A stretch of DNA of 64,000 nt from Anaeramoeba flamelloides (taxonomy: Eukaryota > Metamonada > Anaeramoebidae), in the NCBI GenBank assembly GCA_027625915.1, contig JANTQA010000047.1:4402001-4466000 (forward strand). Direction: 5' to 3'. The translations under genes and the position numbers were made by a program. Numbering within the stretch: position 1 is the first letter of the stretch; every line of letters starts with the position of its first letter. The notes beneath the pieces were generated by a model, which ran no database searches, had not been told where the DNA came from, and saw only the letters and a program-made list of their open reading frames with translations. Shown here one piece after another: positions 23,313 to 34,480 of the stretch.

Positions 23313-24554
23313 TTAGTTTACTTCAATTTCCATTTCTTCTTTAGTTTGTTTGGCAAGTTCGGCTTCTTCTCTTAAGCGTTCCTTTTTAAGTTTACCCATG
23401 AATTTACGTTTTTCTTCGAGAGTTTGGAAAATACCTTTACCACATTTGGAAGCTGTATCGATGAATTTGAGATCGATTTCTTCTTTGACGTATCTTTTAT
23501 TTGAGTGCCAGAGTGTTTTTCTTAAGGTGATTGGTCTTCTTCTTGTACCTGGGACACCTCCTTTGATGATCAAAAAGTCGTGGTTGACAAGACCGTATTT
23601 TGGCCATCCACCGAGTGGGTTGATGGTTTTCTCTGTGATATCGTATTCAGTACCACCGTTGTTCAAGCCTTCTTCGGTTAAGCAAGATTTTCCGATTCTG
23701 TAGATTTTTTTGTTTCTTTCGGTTCTGTGTCCGTAACCCTTTTGACCAGATCTGGCAACTGACCATCTGACATTGGCTGGATGCCATGCACCAATACAAC
23801 CAACTTTTCTTAAACCACGATGGGTTTTTCTTGGTAATCGTTTGACACCCCATCTTGCAATGACACCCTTGAATCCTTTACCTGTCGAGATGGACATTGT
23901 GTCGAGAACTTGGTTTGTTTGGAAAACATCGGTGACGTTGATTTTTTGTTCGAATTTGGAGAGAGCAAAGTCGATTTTTTCTTTGATGTTTGATCCTCCG
24001 TTGATTTGTAATTCAATCAAATGTGCCTTTTTTTGTTTGAATGGGATCAAGTTTGTTTGTGTGTGAGCAAGTAGTCTGACAACTTCGGAGTGGGTTTTGA
24101 GCTTGGAAATTTTGTGTTTTAATTGCTTGCCTTCGCCTTCGTAATGTGTTTTGACGTATTTGGTGAATGCCTTTTGTTTTGATTTGTACCAGTTCTTGTA
24201 AAATCTTCTTTTACATTCGTTGGAAATGTTCTGGGCCCAGATGGTGGTAATGGCTTTTAATCCCTTTGGGGTTCGTTTGTAACCAACAACACCGACACCG
24301 ATCATTGGTGGTGTTTCAATGATGGTAACAGCTTCAACAATTTCTTTTTTATGGAGATCAGAGCCTGGTCTGTTGACACCTCTCACAATATGTGTCATAC
24401 CGACCTTGTAACCGACAAATCCTGTGAGGTGTGGGGCTCCTTGGAGTTTGTCTTTTGGGAATGATCTAATTTTTCCCATTTTCTTTCTACATCTCTTTCT
24501 TGGTAAAAATCCAAGAGATCCTGATCTTGGTTCTTCAAATTTTCTATGACCCAT
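23313..24554 (-). CDS. RPL3: Ribosomal protein uL3 (RPL3)
   Basis: A core protein of the large ribosomal subunit; its central extension reaches the peptidyl-transferase centre. The 413-residue product matches eukaryotic uL3 (about 400 residues) throughout: MGHRKFEEPRSGSLGFLPRK at the start, VGYKVGMTHIVR, VVEAVTIIETPP-like segment, ECKRRFYKNWYKSKQKAFTK, QKKAHLIELQINGG, then the highly conserved LPRKTHRGLRKVGCIGAWHP followed by SVARSGQKGYGHRTE. Near the end DLKFIDTASKCGKGIFQT is typical. The upstream in-frame extension through a 32-T tract would add a poly-Phe leader and is not translated in the family, so the start is the MGHRKF methionine. There are no introns. The leader carries the T32 tract about 25 bases before the start codon. 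The C-terminus ends in an acidic EEMEIEVN tail. Confidence 0.97.
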   Translation of the reverse strand: MGHRKFEEPRSGSLGFLPRKRCRKKMGKIRSFPKDKLQGAPHLTGFVGYKVGMTHIVRGVNRPGSDLHKKEIVEAVTIIETPPMIGVGVVGYKRTPKGLKAITTIWAQNISNECKRRFYKNWYKSKQKAFTKYVKTHYEGEGKQLKHKISKLKTHSEVVRLLAHTQTNLIPFKQKKAHLIELQINGGSNIKEKIDFALSKFEQKINVTDVFQTNQVLDTMSISTGKGFKGVIARWGVKRLPRKTHRGLRKVGCIGAWHPANVRWSVARSGQKGYGHRTERNKKIYRIGKSCLTEEGLNNGGTEYDITEKTINPLGGWPKYGLVNHDFLIIKGGVPGTRRRPITLRKTLWHSNKRYVKEEIDLKFIDTASKCGKGIFQTLEEKRKFMGKLKKERLREEAELAKQTKEEMEIEVN

Positions 24555-24578
24555 CTGTTTTTGGTTTTGTAATAATAA

Positions 24579-24613
<35 letters not shown>

Positions 24614-25611
24614 CAATTTTACACAAAACAAAAAAAATTATTAAAAAGCAAATTTAAAAATAAAAAAGAAAGAATTTGATTAGTTTGTTTTTGTTGAAGT
24701 TATTAATAACAAGACATTAAGATGCTTTTTCTTTTGAATCAGAAAATAGGTAGGTTGATGAAGATTTAAAAAAAGAAACTTACTATAATTAATAAATTTT
24801 AGATAATATCAAAAAAAATGATTTCTTTTTTATGAAATTTTTTATTATTTGTTTGTGGAATTCACTCTTCTAAAAACTTGATCGATAATATGTTTGTTTC
24901 TTGGTTCAATTCAATTTACGTAATCAGAAATTTTTGGAACTAAAATTCAAACAAGAGTATTTTTTCTTCAACATTTTGAGATTTCTATGGACCACCAAGT
25001 GCTGACAAATATACAACATGATTTCAAAATTCTTGAAACTTTAAAAAGCTTTCTTTTCAATTTAAGGTGGTAAATTCCTACTGTATTATTCAGATTAATA
25101 AAGTTTATTGTTATCAAATTTTAGTTAAGAAGAGATTGATCTTTTACGAAAACATTGTGGAAATAAACTGGAAAAAACTTATTAAAGCTGGTGGAGCACA
25201 TGAAAAGTTTTTTTTACTGTTTTATTGGGTGTTTATACATTAAGTATACGAAGAATCCAACAATACGTAAATATACCGATTTGAACTAATAAGCTACGAT
25301 TAATAATTTTGGGTTCAGTTTTCCTATGTTTGGAAACAATTTGTTTTTTTTTGTTAAGAAATGGATTCTTGGATGAGTTTCTACTCTTTAATGAGTTGAT
25401 CAGTTAAGTAGGGACTTTTTTTTTTCAAGCCAAACAAATTTATTCTCTCATTTTAATTGTTTAGTATTTCTTTATTCAGATTATGCGATGAACTAAAGTT
25501 CGCAAAAAATTATAAAAAAAGTTCAAAAACAAATAACATAAATCTATAAATCTGAATCTCTTAATGGAAATATCTTATTTAGAAAAAAATAAGTGAAAAT
25601 TTTATCCCATT

Positions 25612-25836
25612 TACTATTTGTTGCAAAATAAATGGAACAAAATTTTCATTCGGCATTCCAAAAAATGGTTTTAAAATCCTTAAAAATTTCAATAGTAAGT
25701 ACACAAATCTGTTGAAATGATTGGTTTCACCTTATAGAATTAATGAATTTGATGATTTGTTTTAATACTTGAGGAAGGTGATTATTTTGGAAAGCCAAAT
25801 GAAATTTTTGATCTTTTTATTTTGAAATTAACAGTA
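25612..25836. mobile_element. MITE family D, copy 3
   Basis: Left end TACTATTTGTTGCAAAATAA with AAAATTTTCATTCGGC; right end TTTTGGAAAGCCAAATGAAA with TTTTATTTTGAAATTAACAG. About 225 bp, non-coding, with the same architecture as the copies at 11575 and 13371. Confidence 0.75.
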
Positions 25837-27172
25837 TTGTTCTAATACCAGTATGGTGTTGGTTTCTGATAGATCTTTTTTTCAAAAAAAAATTCTAAAA
25901 ATGAACAATCAAAAATACAATTTTTATATAGAAATTTAAAAAACATTCAAGTAATATTTTCGTCATAAAAAAAAACTAAAATTACAAACTATTTTCACTT
26001 TTTTTTTATTTTGATAAATTTGATTTTATTCAGCCTTTTAACTCTATAAAAAATGATTAATTTTATCCAAATTACGAAATAATTGTAAATAAAAATCATT
26101 TAGAATTGAAAATTTTACTAAAAATACCCAAGGATAACGTAAAAAAGTAATTTTACCTCAGATTTACAATTTTTTGGTGAATCAGATGAATGTTGGAACA
26201 AAAAGAAAAAAAAAAAATAAGTTTTTTTCAAATTTCAGAAATTTTGGCTTTTTGAAATTCAAAATAAGAAAAGATCAATTTAATTTTGGAAACATGCATT
26301 TTTTTTGAAATTGGGAAACTATTATTTTTTTTTTATTTGCGGTTTTGAAATTGAGAGCTCTTTTTATTTTTTTTTTTTATTAATTGTTTTTTTACTTCTT
26401 GAGACCTTATTTAAATATTTTTATTTTTGTTATTTTAATTTTCTTAATTTTGTGTCCTTTTGATATATATATTTATATATATATATATGTATTTATTATT
26501 AAATTTTTTTCCAACCTAAGAATTATAAACTCATTTTAGGCCAAAGTGTATTCAGTTTTTTTGAAGAAATAGAATATAAGTGTATGGTTTTTATCCCATA
26601 TTTTTAATATATCTTTTCAATTTTTTGATTCAAATCATTTTTTCTAATTTATTTATTGTTTATTTGTTTTTACTTTGACCTTTTTGTTTTCATTTTTTTT
26701 TAATAAAAGATTAATGGAAGATATAATTTAAAACCCCAAAACAAATTGAAGAAAATTGATACGTTTGTAATTTCCATTTAAGTAGATATATAAGCTTTAA
26801 TTTTTTTTTTTATTGTCAACAATTTGGATTTTCCAAACGAAATTGAGTATTTCGCACTGGGTATTCCTTTAAAAGGATCATTTTTTCAACTATTATTCTT
26901 TTTTTAATAATTTGGGTTTTTTTAGTTATATATTTAAGGTATATCGAATCTAATCTAAAGTTTATCAATTCTCTTATTCAAAAACAATAGAAGTTTGGCC
27001 GATTCTTAAAAAAATAGTGAATTTTTAATTTTGGGCTATTCCAATTGAGTGAAAGAGTATATATGCCAATAATTCGCTGCTATAAGATATGAGACACCAT
27101 GTTTATTGGCAAATAAGAGTACCTGAATAGACGTTTAATCCCCATTTTTTATTTAAATAGAATTTTAATATA

Positions 27173-27370
27173 CAGTCAGTTCCACTTTTAAGGTACAAAC
27201 TTTCAACGAAATTCAAGACACAAAAAAATCTCAAATCAAGACACAAATTTTGTAATTTAGTTAAATAGTTTATGTAAAAAAAAAAATTCCAAATGTTGTA
27301 CCTTAATTTGAGATTTTTTTTGTTCTATAAATTCCATTGAAAGTTTGTGTCTTACAAGTGGAACTGAATG
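27173..27370. mobile_element. MITE family A, copy 4 (best preserved)
   Basis: It starts CAGTCAGTTCCACTTTTAAG after TA and ends with the mirror CTTACAAGTGGAACTGAATG before TA. 198 bp. The two halves pair along almost the whole length, including CAAAAAAATCTCAAAT and ATTTGAGATTTTTTTTG. TA duplication plus CAGT ends point to a Tc1/mariner-mobilised MITE. Confidence 0.85.
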
Positions 27371-28090
27371 TAAATAAATTAATAATGTGGCAGTGCCTTT
27401 TCATTTTAATAAAATTTGAATCATTTTCACTTTTAATTTACACAACATTCTATTTCTAGAAATAAAAAAATAACTACATCTTTTGTGTCGATAAATCTGC
27501 CCAACAACAAGTTTTAAATAACATTGGATAAAATTTTTATAAGGTATTGTCTAAATTGTTGTTTTACTCTTCGGAGATAATTTCCAAACACTTTTCAAAG
27601 TAACTCAAAAACTAACTTATTGAACCTCCCCAAAAAAAAAAATCAAAAAAAATGTTACATCTTTTGACTGACAACAGTTTTCAAGAAGAAAAAAAAAAGT
27701 AGTTAAAAACTAAAAACATCCTATTCCAATCTCTGACTTTTTTTAATGAAAAAACCCTGCATTTCCAGAGACTAAAAAATGTCTAATAAACACAAATGGT
27801 GGGAATTGCTCATTAAAACAATTGTATATAAATTATTAACAAATTAAAAAATTAAAAACAATATCAAAATCGAGTGAAAAATTTGTTTTTTATTTTATTT
27901 TATTTTAGAGATGGTAAAAATAAGTGAAAAAAAAAGGTGATAAGTTTTAATAACGGTATTGAGTTGACTGTTCTTAATATTTGTAAAATTAATTAAAAAA
28001 TAGGAAATGATTTTGTTTTTCTTACATCAATAGAATTCCTAAAATTTTTAAGAATTATAAAAATATTGAAAGTGTGGTTTGAATGAGGTT

Positions 28091-28161
28091 GTTATTGTGT
28101 GTTTGTGTAGGCAAGTTATTGTATGTCTGTGTAGGTTGTTATTATGTGTTTGTGTAGGCAA
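28091..28161. repeat. Short tandem repeat, three units of 23-24 bp
   Basis: The units GTTATTGTGTGTTTGTGTAG+GCAA, GTTATTGTATGTCTGTGTAG+GTT and GTTATTATGTGTTTGTGTAG+GCAA follow one another, then a partial fourth. It lies about 340 bp downstream of the bZIP stop codon. Confidence 0.8.
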
Positions 28162-28500
28162 GTAATTGTGGGGTGAGAAATTGAACTCGAAATTGAATGA
28201 ATAATTGAATGGATAAATAAATGTATGATATGAATAAAATCTATTTGAAGTAAACCAATAGAAATGTGTGGGCTTGTTTGTGATTCAAAAAAAGAAGATA
28301 ATGAATAGTTAAAGATCAGCAACCTTTAAGTAATTTGAAAACGAAAATGAACAAGTAAAGTGATCTAGTGATGTCGTTTGATTATTGTGACAATTGTTTG
28401 CTATTCTGTTATTGTTAATCTTTGGAATTGTTTGCGATTGTAAAAAATCAATTTGAATTTGAACATTTTTGTAAATCGATCAGTGGAGGTGAAAAACATT

Positions 28501-29178
28501 TTAGACTAATTGCTCTTGAAGGAATGTTAGCATCTTTCTGAGACTAGAATTTTCCTTTGAAACCAGCTCTACCTTTGTATTTAAAGAGGTGTTAACGTTA
28601 ATGAGCTCGACAGTTTGGGTTTCAAGATTTTCGACATATTGCTTTTTTCTTTCTCGACATTTTCTCGCGTTGATGCGATTTCTTTCCATAATTATCAATT
28701 TTCTTTCCTCGGGGTTGAGCTTTCGAATGTTTTGCTTTTTTTTTCTTGTCACAGTTGTGGCTGGTTTCTTTTTGGTGGCTTTTGTGGTGCTTGTTTTGTT
28801 GTTTGTTTGAGTGATTTGCCTTTTTGTTGTCCTCCTCATTTTGTTTGTTTTTTTAGGTTTCTTTTTTTTGACAATGATTTTGTGAACCCTTTTCCTTGGG
28901 TTTGGATTCACTTTCTCATCCTGATCTTGTTTACCTTCATTATTTTCATTCACGTTGCTTTCTTGAGTTGTATTTTCCTGAGTACCCTTGCTTAAAGTTG
29001 TAGAGTTTTCTTGGAAAATTACTTCGTCTAATGATGCTGGGAATTTTGTTGTTGTTTTATTCTCATAATCAGCAAATACAGTTTCCAATTCTTCATTAAA
29101 AAGATTTTCCCAAGAATCTTCATAAAAAATACCAGTGTAAGACAGATCTAAATTAAATGTATCTTTAGGGTTTGTCAT
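28501..29178 (-). CDS. bZIP transcription factor
   Basis: A sequence-specific nuclear DNA-binding protein that would dimerise by a leucine zipper. The proposed start at 29178 gives 225 residues beginning MTNPKDTFNLDL. The frame stays open for a further 75 codons upstream, but that part is low-complexity Phe/Lys and looks like leader. The N-terminal third is acidic (possible activation region), the middle is Lys/Thr-rich and strongly basic, and the bZIP occupies about residues 153-225. The basic region MERNRINARKCRERKK matches the N-x2-(N/A)A-x2-C-R-x-R pattern of the Jun/ATF/CREB type. Zipper heptads follow as L-L-L-V-L-L at seven-residue spacing, ending FLQEQLV. Dimer partner and target site cannot be told. 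No intron was seen. Confidence 0.9.
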   Translation of the reverse strand: MTNPKDTFNLDLSYTGIFYEDSWENLFNEELETVFADYENKTTTKFPASLDEVIFQENSTTLSKGTQENTTQESNVNENNEGKQDQDEKVNPNPRKRVHKIIVKKKKPKKTNKMRRTTKRQITQTNNKTSTTKATKKKPATTVTRKKKQNIRKLNPEERKLIIMERNRINARKCRERKKQYVENLETQTVELINVNTSLNTKVELVSKENSSLRKMLTFLQEQLV

Positions 29179-31028
29179 TAAATGTAGAAGATAAAAAATA
29201 AAAAATGTTTTTTCTTCGAAAAAAAAAATACTTGTATTGAAGAAATTGGTGAAAATAATCAATGGAAAGTTCACAAATTTCAAAGAATTTGGTTTTGATG
29301 ATTTTATTTTGTTCTCGTAAAAAAAAAGATTATTCAGTTTTGTAAAAGTTTTTTTTTTCTTTTTTTGGTAAGGTTGGTTTTCAATCAAAACCTTTTTTGT
29401 CAATTGGTCTATTTGATTTTCGTAAATTTTTTTAGAAAAAATTTTTTTTCTTTTTTCTTTTATTTTGGAAGGTTATTTTTTTGACTTGTTTATTTTGTAA
29501 AGAGAAAGAATGTTCATAATTAGTATCTTTTTATTACCCATGAATTCTTCATAAAAAGGATTACAAGTTATACTGACTACTTTGAATGCAAAAACTTGAA
29601 CGAAATTTCATGAACAAAAAAATGTAAATTTAAGGGATTAGAGTCAAACATAGATAAGTTTAAGATTAAAATATGTTGTTATTGGGTGTTAACCACGTTG
29701 GTGTGTCGTGGTTCAAGTGTCTCTAAAAATCTGATAAGTAAAATAAAACCACAAGTTGATCTTCATCAATTAAAAAAGATACCTGTATTGGTAAAAAAAA
29801 CCCCACAATTTCAGAAAAAAATCTGCATTTCGCCAACATTTAAAGGTTGAATTCTCAATATTCATAATCCAAAGTTTCGAAATTATATTCTTAAATGTAT
29901 CTAGTAACCTAGATTAGCTGTTAAAACCATTGGTATGTTTTTCAAAATTTATAAAGCACTCTTTGATATTTTTGATAAATTAATTTACAATCTTTGAAAT
30001 ATATTGATGTTACAACTAGATTTATAAAAATGAAAACAAAAAATAATTATTCTTTGGGTTTTTATGTTGACGATTATGATGTTAATCTTTGAAATTTAAG
30101 AAATTAAAAACTAGTTTCATAGAAAGGAAATAAAAATTGTAAAAAGAATTAACTAAATATGAAAAATTATTTTATTGGTCTTTTCATACTAATTCACTTT
30201 CAAAAAATGATTTATGAATTCTCCTGCTTTTATTGTTGAAATAAGAATTTTAGCCTTAGCTGTAATACTTTTCCGGTATAACCTCAAGAGATCAGAAAAT
30301 GTTGTAAATATATTTTGATAGTATAAAAGGAAAAAAATTCCATTTAAAGAACCATCGGAGATATTTGGCTCTGTTTGACATTGGGAACGGTTTTTTTGAT
30401 TTTCTCGTGAAATTTCTACCCCAAAAACACCACCCTTCTATTTTTTTTAAATACAATATAGCATTACTAAATACATCATATACACGGCCAATTTTATTTC
30501 TCTTCAGGGTATACCAGAAAAGTATAACAGCTCATGTTAAAATTCTTATTTCAACAAAAAAAATATGAAAAAATCATAAAGCATTTCAGATTTTATTTAA
30601 AAGTTTAATTAGATAAAATTTAATCTTATAATCTTTTTTTCTATTCTTCAAATCTAGATTTCTTTTTGGATTATTTATTCACCCGATATCTACCAAAACA
30701 TAAATATTAATAATAAAAAAAAACAAACAAACAACAATAGAGAGCAAAAGGGTGGAACGTATTAAAGGGAAACATCTATTTGCAAAAGAAAAGAAAAAGG
30801 AAAGGAAAAACAAAATTACAATTGTATCTATGGCAATTCAAATACCAGTAAAAGCTTTGAATAAACTTTCATTTCTCTTTCCTTATTTTTCTTTTAGAAA
30901 CCAAATTTTCATACAAGTGTATTATCTTTTGTATTTTCTTGAAAAAGGAATCTGAATATGAAGTGATAATTGTTTCGCCTTTATATTTTTAATATCAGTA
31001 CTTGACCTTACTTTAAATTTTCTTCTAG

Positions 31029-31065
<37 letters not shown>
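31029..31065. repeat. Poly(C) tract, 37 cytosines
   Basis: An uninterrupted C37 run preceded by TCTTCTAG and followed by TACAC. It is by far the longest C or G run in a window otherwise dominated by A/T homopolymers. Confidence 0.95.
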
Positions 31066-31672
31066 TACACTTAAAAATTGTATTGTATTTTTTTGTGTTA
31101 TTAACTTTTTTGTAAGGTTTATAATCCCTCGAGAGTAAAGAGATGCAAAGAAGCTTTGGTTTTACATTAATTCATGACAAAAATTTTACCCAAGCAAAAA
31201 ATATTGGCGAACTGTAAAAATAAAAGAAATAAATCAATAGGATTACAATAACATATAAAAAAGAAAAAGAGTTCTTCAAAAAAAATTAAAAAAGAATTAT
31301 GAGCATAAATTAAGATTAAAAAGTAATTTTTAGACAAAAAAATGAGAATAAGATCCTGTTTTGTTTTTTTAACTAAAAAACTTAGTCAATCTCATTAATT
31401 TCTAATTATGACGAAAATTTTGAATACAAAAGAATATACTATTTTTGAACCATTCACACCAATAAAAGATCCAACCTCATAAATCTTAATTTAAATTTGA
31501 ATAAAAGTTAGTACGTATCTTATTACCTTCCAATACCCAAGCCTGATAAAATAAACAGTACAAAATTTTGTAATGGGTTATAGGATGTCAACACACGTTA
31601 TTAACACAAATGTGGGTTATGATTTGCGATATTTATTTGTGAAAATGCAATTAGCAAAAGATTACTTGTAAA

Positions 31673-32167
31673 GCATTGAAAAAAATACCAGACTAGAAAA
31701 AAAAATTATACAGGATTTTTAATTGTGAATATTAGGAAAATTTTTTAATAATTTCTTTTATTTACAATCAAATCTTTTTGTTAAGTATTATCAAACTTTT
31801 AAAATTATAACTCACCCACTTATTGGAATGATGGTTAATGGAATTACACTTATTCAAAACACCACTCAATCATTCAAAAAACAAGAATCAAAATTATCAA
31901 TTTCCAAACTCTAGTAAACCTCTATTAAAACCTATTGTTTTTCCAAAAAAGTTGATCTACCTGAAGATAACAAATTATGACTTGGGCATTCTATATACAC
32001 CTTACTTTAATGAACTTTAGACCGGTTTATTATTTTGTTCATAAAAAATCCAGTTAAAAAAAAAAGGGTTTGATAAAAATCAAAGAAATTACATTACATT
32101 TTTCCTAATACTCATGATTAAAAATCTTGTTGGAGATTATTTTCAGGTCCATATTTTTTTCACTACT
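31673..32167. mobile_element. Inverted-repeat element, family C, copy 2
   Basis: It shares TTTTTAATTGTGAATATTAG, AACTCACCCACTTATTGGAA and CCAAACTCTAGTAAACCTC-type blocks with copy 1 (4743-5229) in the same order. The right end mirrors the left (ATGATTAAAAATCTTG, then CCATATTTTTTTCACTAC). About 495 bp, non-coding. Confidence 0.7.
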
Positions 32168-32355
32168 ATATTTCAGATTTATTGTGATAAAAAACAAGTT
32201 GATTCCCTTTGTTTCAATTTTGAAATAATTTTCATTTGGGAGCATTTTTCAACCAATAAAAATTTTACAATAAAAAACGAAATAAATAAACAAATAGAAA
32301 AAAAAATAAAATCTCAATCTTTGGATGAAATTTGATGGAAAAAGTAAAATTCGTA

Positions 32356-32803
32356 ATGACTGTTGAGAGAAAAATGTTGGACACAGAAAAATGGTTGGGC
32401 ACCATTGTTAATTGGGAACATTAGTCAAATTGAAAATCAAATCCTATTGATAACTAGGTGAATTTTATCTAAATCCAGGTTTAAGTGTGTTAAAAGTTCA
32501 TTAATCTGTGGTTTGTGTAAAATACACATTTGAATTGTTGATAACTAAAGTAGATCAAGCTATTTTAACAAAAATCCATGTTTTAGTAAAGTTTACTATT
32601 AATTCTGAAAATGATAATTTTTAAAATTGCTATAGATTATAAGAGATAAGATTTTGAAAAAGTAGAGTCACACTAATCGTTATCCTAATAAGTCGATTTT
32701 TGTTATTTTCTTAAGTTATTTCACAAACGAAAGAAATTAAAAATCATTTACGGTAATGATCACAATTAAAATTGCTTTTCAACATTTTTCTCTCAACAAT
32801 CAT
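32356..32803. mobile_element. Inverted-repeat element, family C-like, copy 3
   Basis: The terminal repeat TGACTGTTGAGAGAAAAATG+TTG is mirrored at the right end as CAACATTTTTCTCTCAACAA+TCA. A subterminal TTAATTGGGAACATTAG corresponds to the family C block. The terminal sequence differs from copies 1 and 2, so it is a subfamily. About 448 bp. Confidence 0.7.
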
Positions 32804-32975
32804 GTGAAATTTTTTTTCAAATTTATTCTCGGATTTTGATAAGCAACCAATTTAGTTAAAAGGTAAAGATAAACCATCAAATATGATTTGTTCCGTTATT
32901 GTAAACCAAGAATTGAAATGATTTTCAGAAATGAAAATAATTCCAATTTCATTTTATCAAGATTTAATTTTTTGA

Positions 32976-34449
32976 ATGAATGAAAACAATTTGAGCTTGA
33001 TGAATTTATTTTTAATTGAGTTTCCAGATGAGAAACTCAATTATTCTTTGAGCAATAAAAAAAAAAAGGCTTTACAAAGTCTTTGGTCAAAAAAACAGAA
33101 ACTAACTGACATGGTAAGATTTCAACCTCAACCCAATTACAACAACAAACAAAACTTAAATTTTTTTCTTCTTGAATTATTTTGGAATCAAAAAAAAACA
33201 AACCACACCTAACAAAAGGAAGCAAAAGAAAATTGGTTTTGTACTTTTTCAAAATTATTTACAAAATATTTAAAAGTTGTAATAAACAACCACAAACAAC
33301 AATCATTATCCCTGAAAAAAACAAGCCCCAAAAAAAAAGAATGGCAAAAACAAACAAAAATTGAAAAACAACAACAAAAACAAAAAGAAGAAAAACAAAA
33401 AAAAACAAAAGAAAACAAAAAAGAAAGTGAGACAAATATTCTCTCCTTACTTGACTTCAAAATCAACCAGCCCAAAATATTACTTCTTGAAGTGCTCAGG
33501 GGTGTTTACACATTAAACGAGCAATTAATGAGATTGCCACAAGAACAAACACAAATGAAAAAGGAAAACAATTTTAAAACGATCAAGGTGTCTTTGGTGT
33601 CTGTCTTTCAATTGTTGGTCACACTGTGCCACAGTAGTACGAATTTACAAATTATGATTGAATATGGATTTTTTGAATTAATTGTAGATTTGTTTCAAAA
33701 CACGTATTCGCTGTTTTCATTTGTAGCCAATGATCTCTCTTCGATTAGTGCACCTAAAAACAAAGAAAAAGAAGTAAAAAAAGAAAAAGAAGAACAAGAA
33801 GAAAAAAAAGAACAAGAAAAAGACAAAGAAATAAATAAAGATCTTTTTAAAGAAATAAGTAAATATCCAGATCGTAACTATGAGTGTACAAATTACCAAA
33901 TCCATAATTTAATTATAGTTGAACAATTATTAAAACACTTTTTATCATTATTCAAGAATTTAAATCAAAACCAAGAGATAAATTTAGTCCAAACCTTAGA
34001 AAAATATGACTTTTGGCTAATTTTTATAGCATTTTTTGAAAATTTCAGGAGGATTAGAAAAAAGTTTATTTTCACAAAAGCCATTTTCCAATTACAATTA
34101 AAAATGGTAAATTTTCTTTCAAAGATCCAAGATCAATTTAGTGAAAGAATCAAAATTGAATTAACAAAAATATTAATTGATTTAATTGATGAACCAAAAA
34201 TGAATGTACCACAATTAATTTTTTTTCAAAAGAAATACTTGCCAGATATAGACAATATGGAATTTGAAAATCAAAAAAAAAAGATTACCCAAATTCAAAG
34301 AGAGAAAGGGAAAACAAAAGAAATGAAAAAAGAAAAGGAAAAACAAAAAAAAGAAAAAGGAAAAGGAAAAGAAACAGAAACAGAAACAGAAACAGAAACA
34401 GAAAAAGGAAAAGGAAAAGGAAAAGAAACAGAAAAAAAAACAGAAAAAG

Positions 34450-34480
<31 letters not shown>

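Larger units (their letters stand above)
24555..28500. other. Intergenic region between RPL3 and the bZIP gene
   Basis: It holds the A32 tract in the RPL3 leader (24581-24612), family D copy 3 (25612-25836), an AT-dinucleotide patch near 26464-26490, family A copy 4 (27173-27370) and a three-unit tandem repeat (28091-28161). The rest is A/T-rich with no protein-like frame. Confidence 0.6.
29179..32975. other. Intergenic region between bZIP and BEACH genes
   Basis: It contains a family F repeat (about 29985-30115), a C37 tract (31029-31065) and two family C elements (31673-32167 and 32356-32803). Short frames at 30365-30568 and 30752-30955 have no recognisable motif and lie in AT-rich filler. 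The second family C element ends only about 170 bases before the BEACH start codon, so it may border or carry part of that promoter. Confidence 0.6.

Noticed and set aside
24555-24626. N-terminal poly-Phe extension of RPL3 (start at 24626)
   Set aside because: It is a translation of the T32 leader tract; the family begins at the MGHRKF methionine.
28589-28995. Plus-strand Phe/Leu/Cys-rich frames over the bZIP gene
   Set aside because: Antisense shadows of the Lys/Thr-rich coding strand.
29179-29403. 75-residue upstream extension of the bZIP frame
   Set aside because: Low-complexity Phe/Lys/Asn sequence typical of AT-rich leader; the ATG at 29178 starts the protein-like part.
29690-29730. 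GTGGTTCAAGTG resembling a tRNA T-arm
   Set aside because: No acceptor, D or anticodon stems could be built around it.
33492-33494. GTG as start codon of the BEACH frame
   Set aside because: Conserved-looking sequence continues upstream to a plausible splice acceptor at 33218; nuclear genes of this type do not normally start with GTG.
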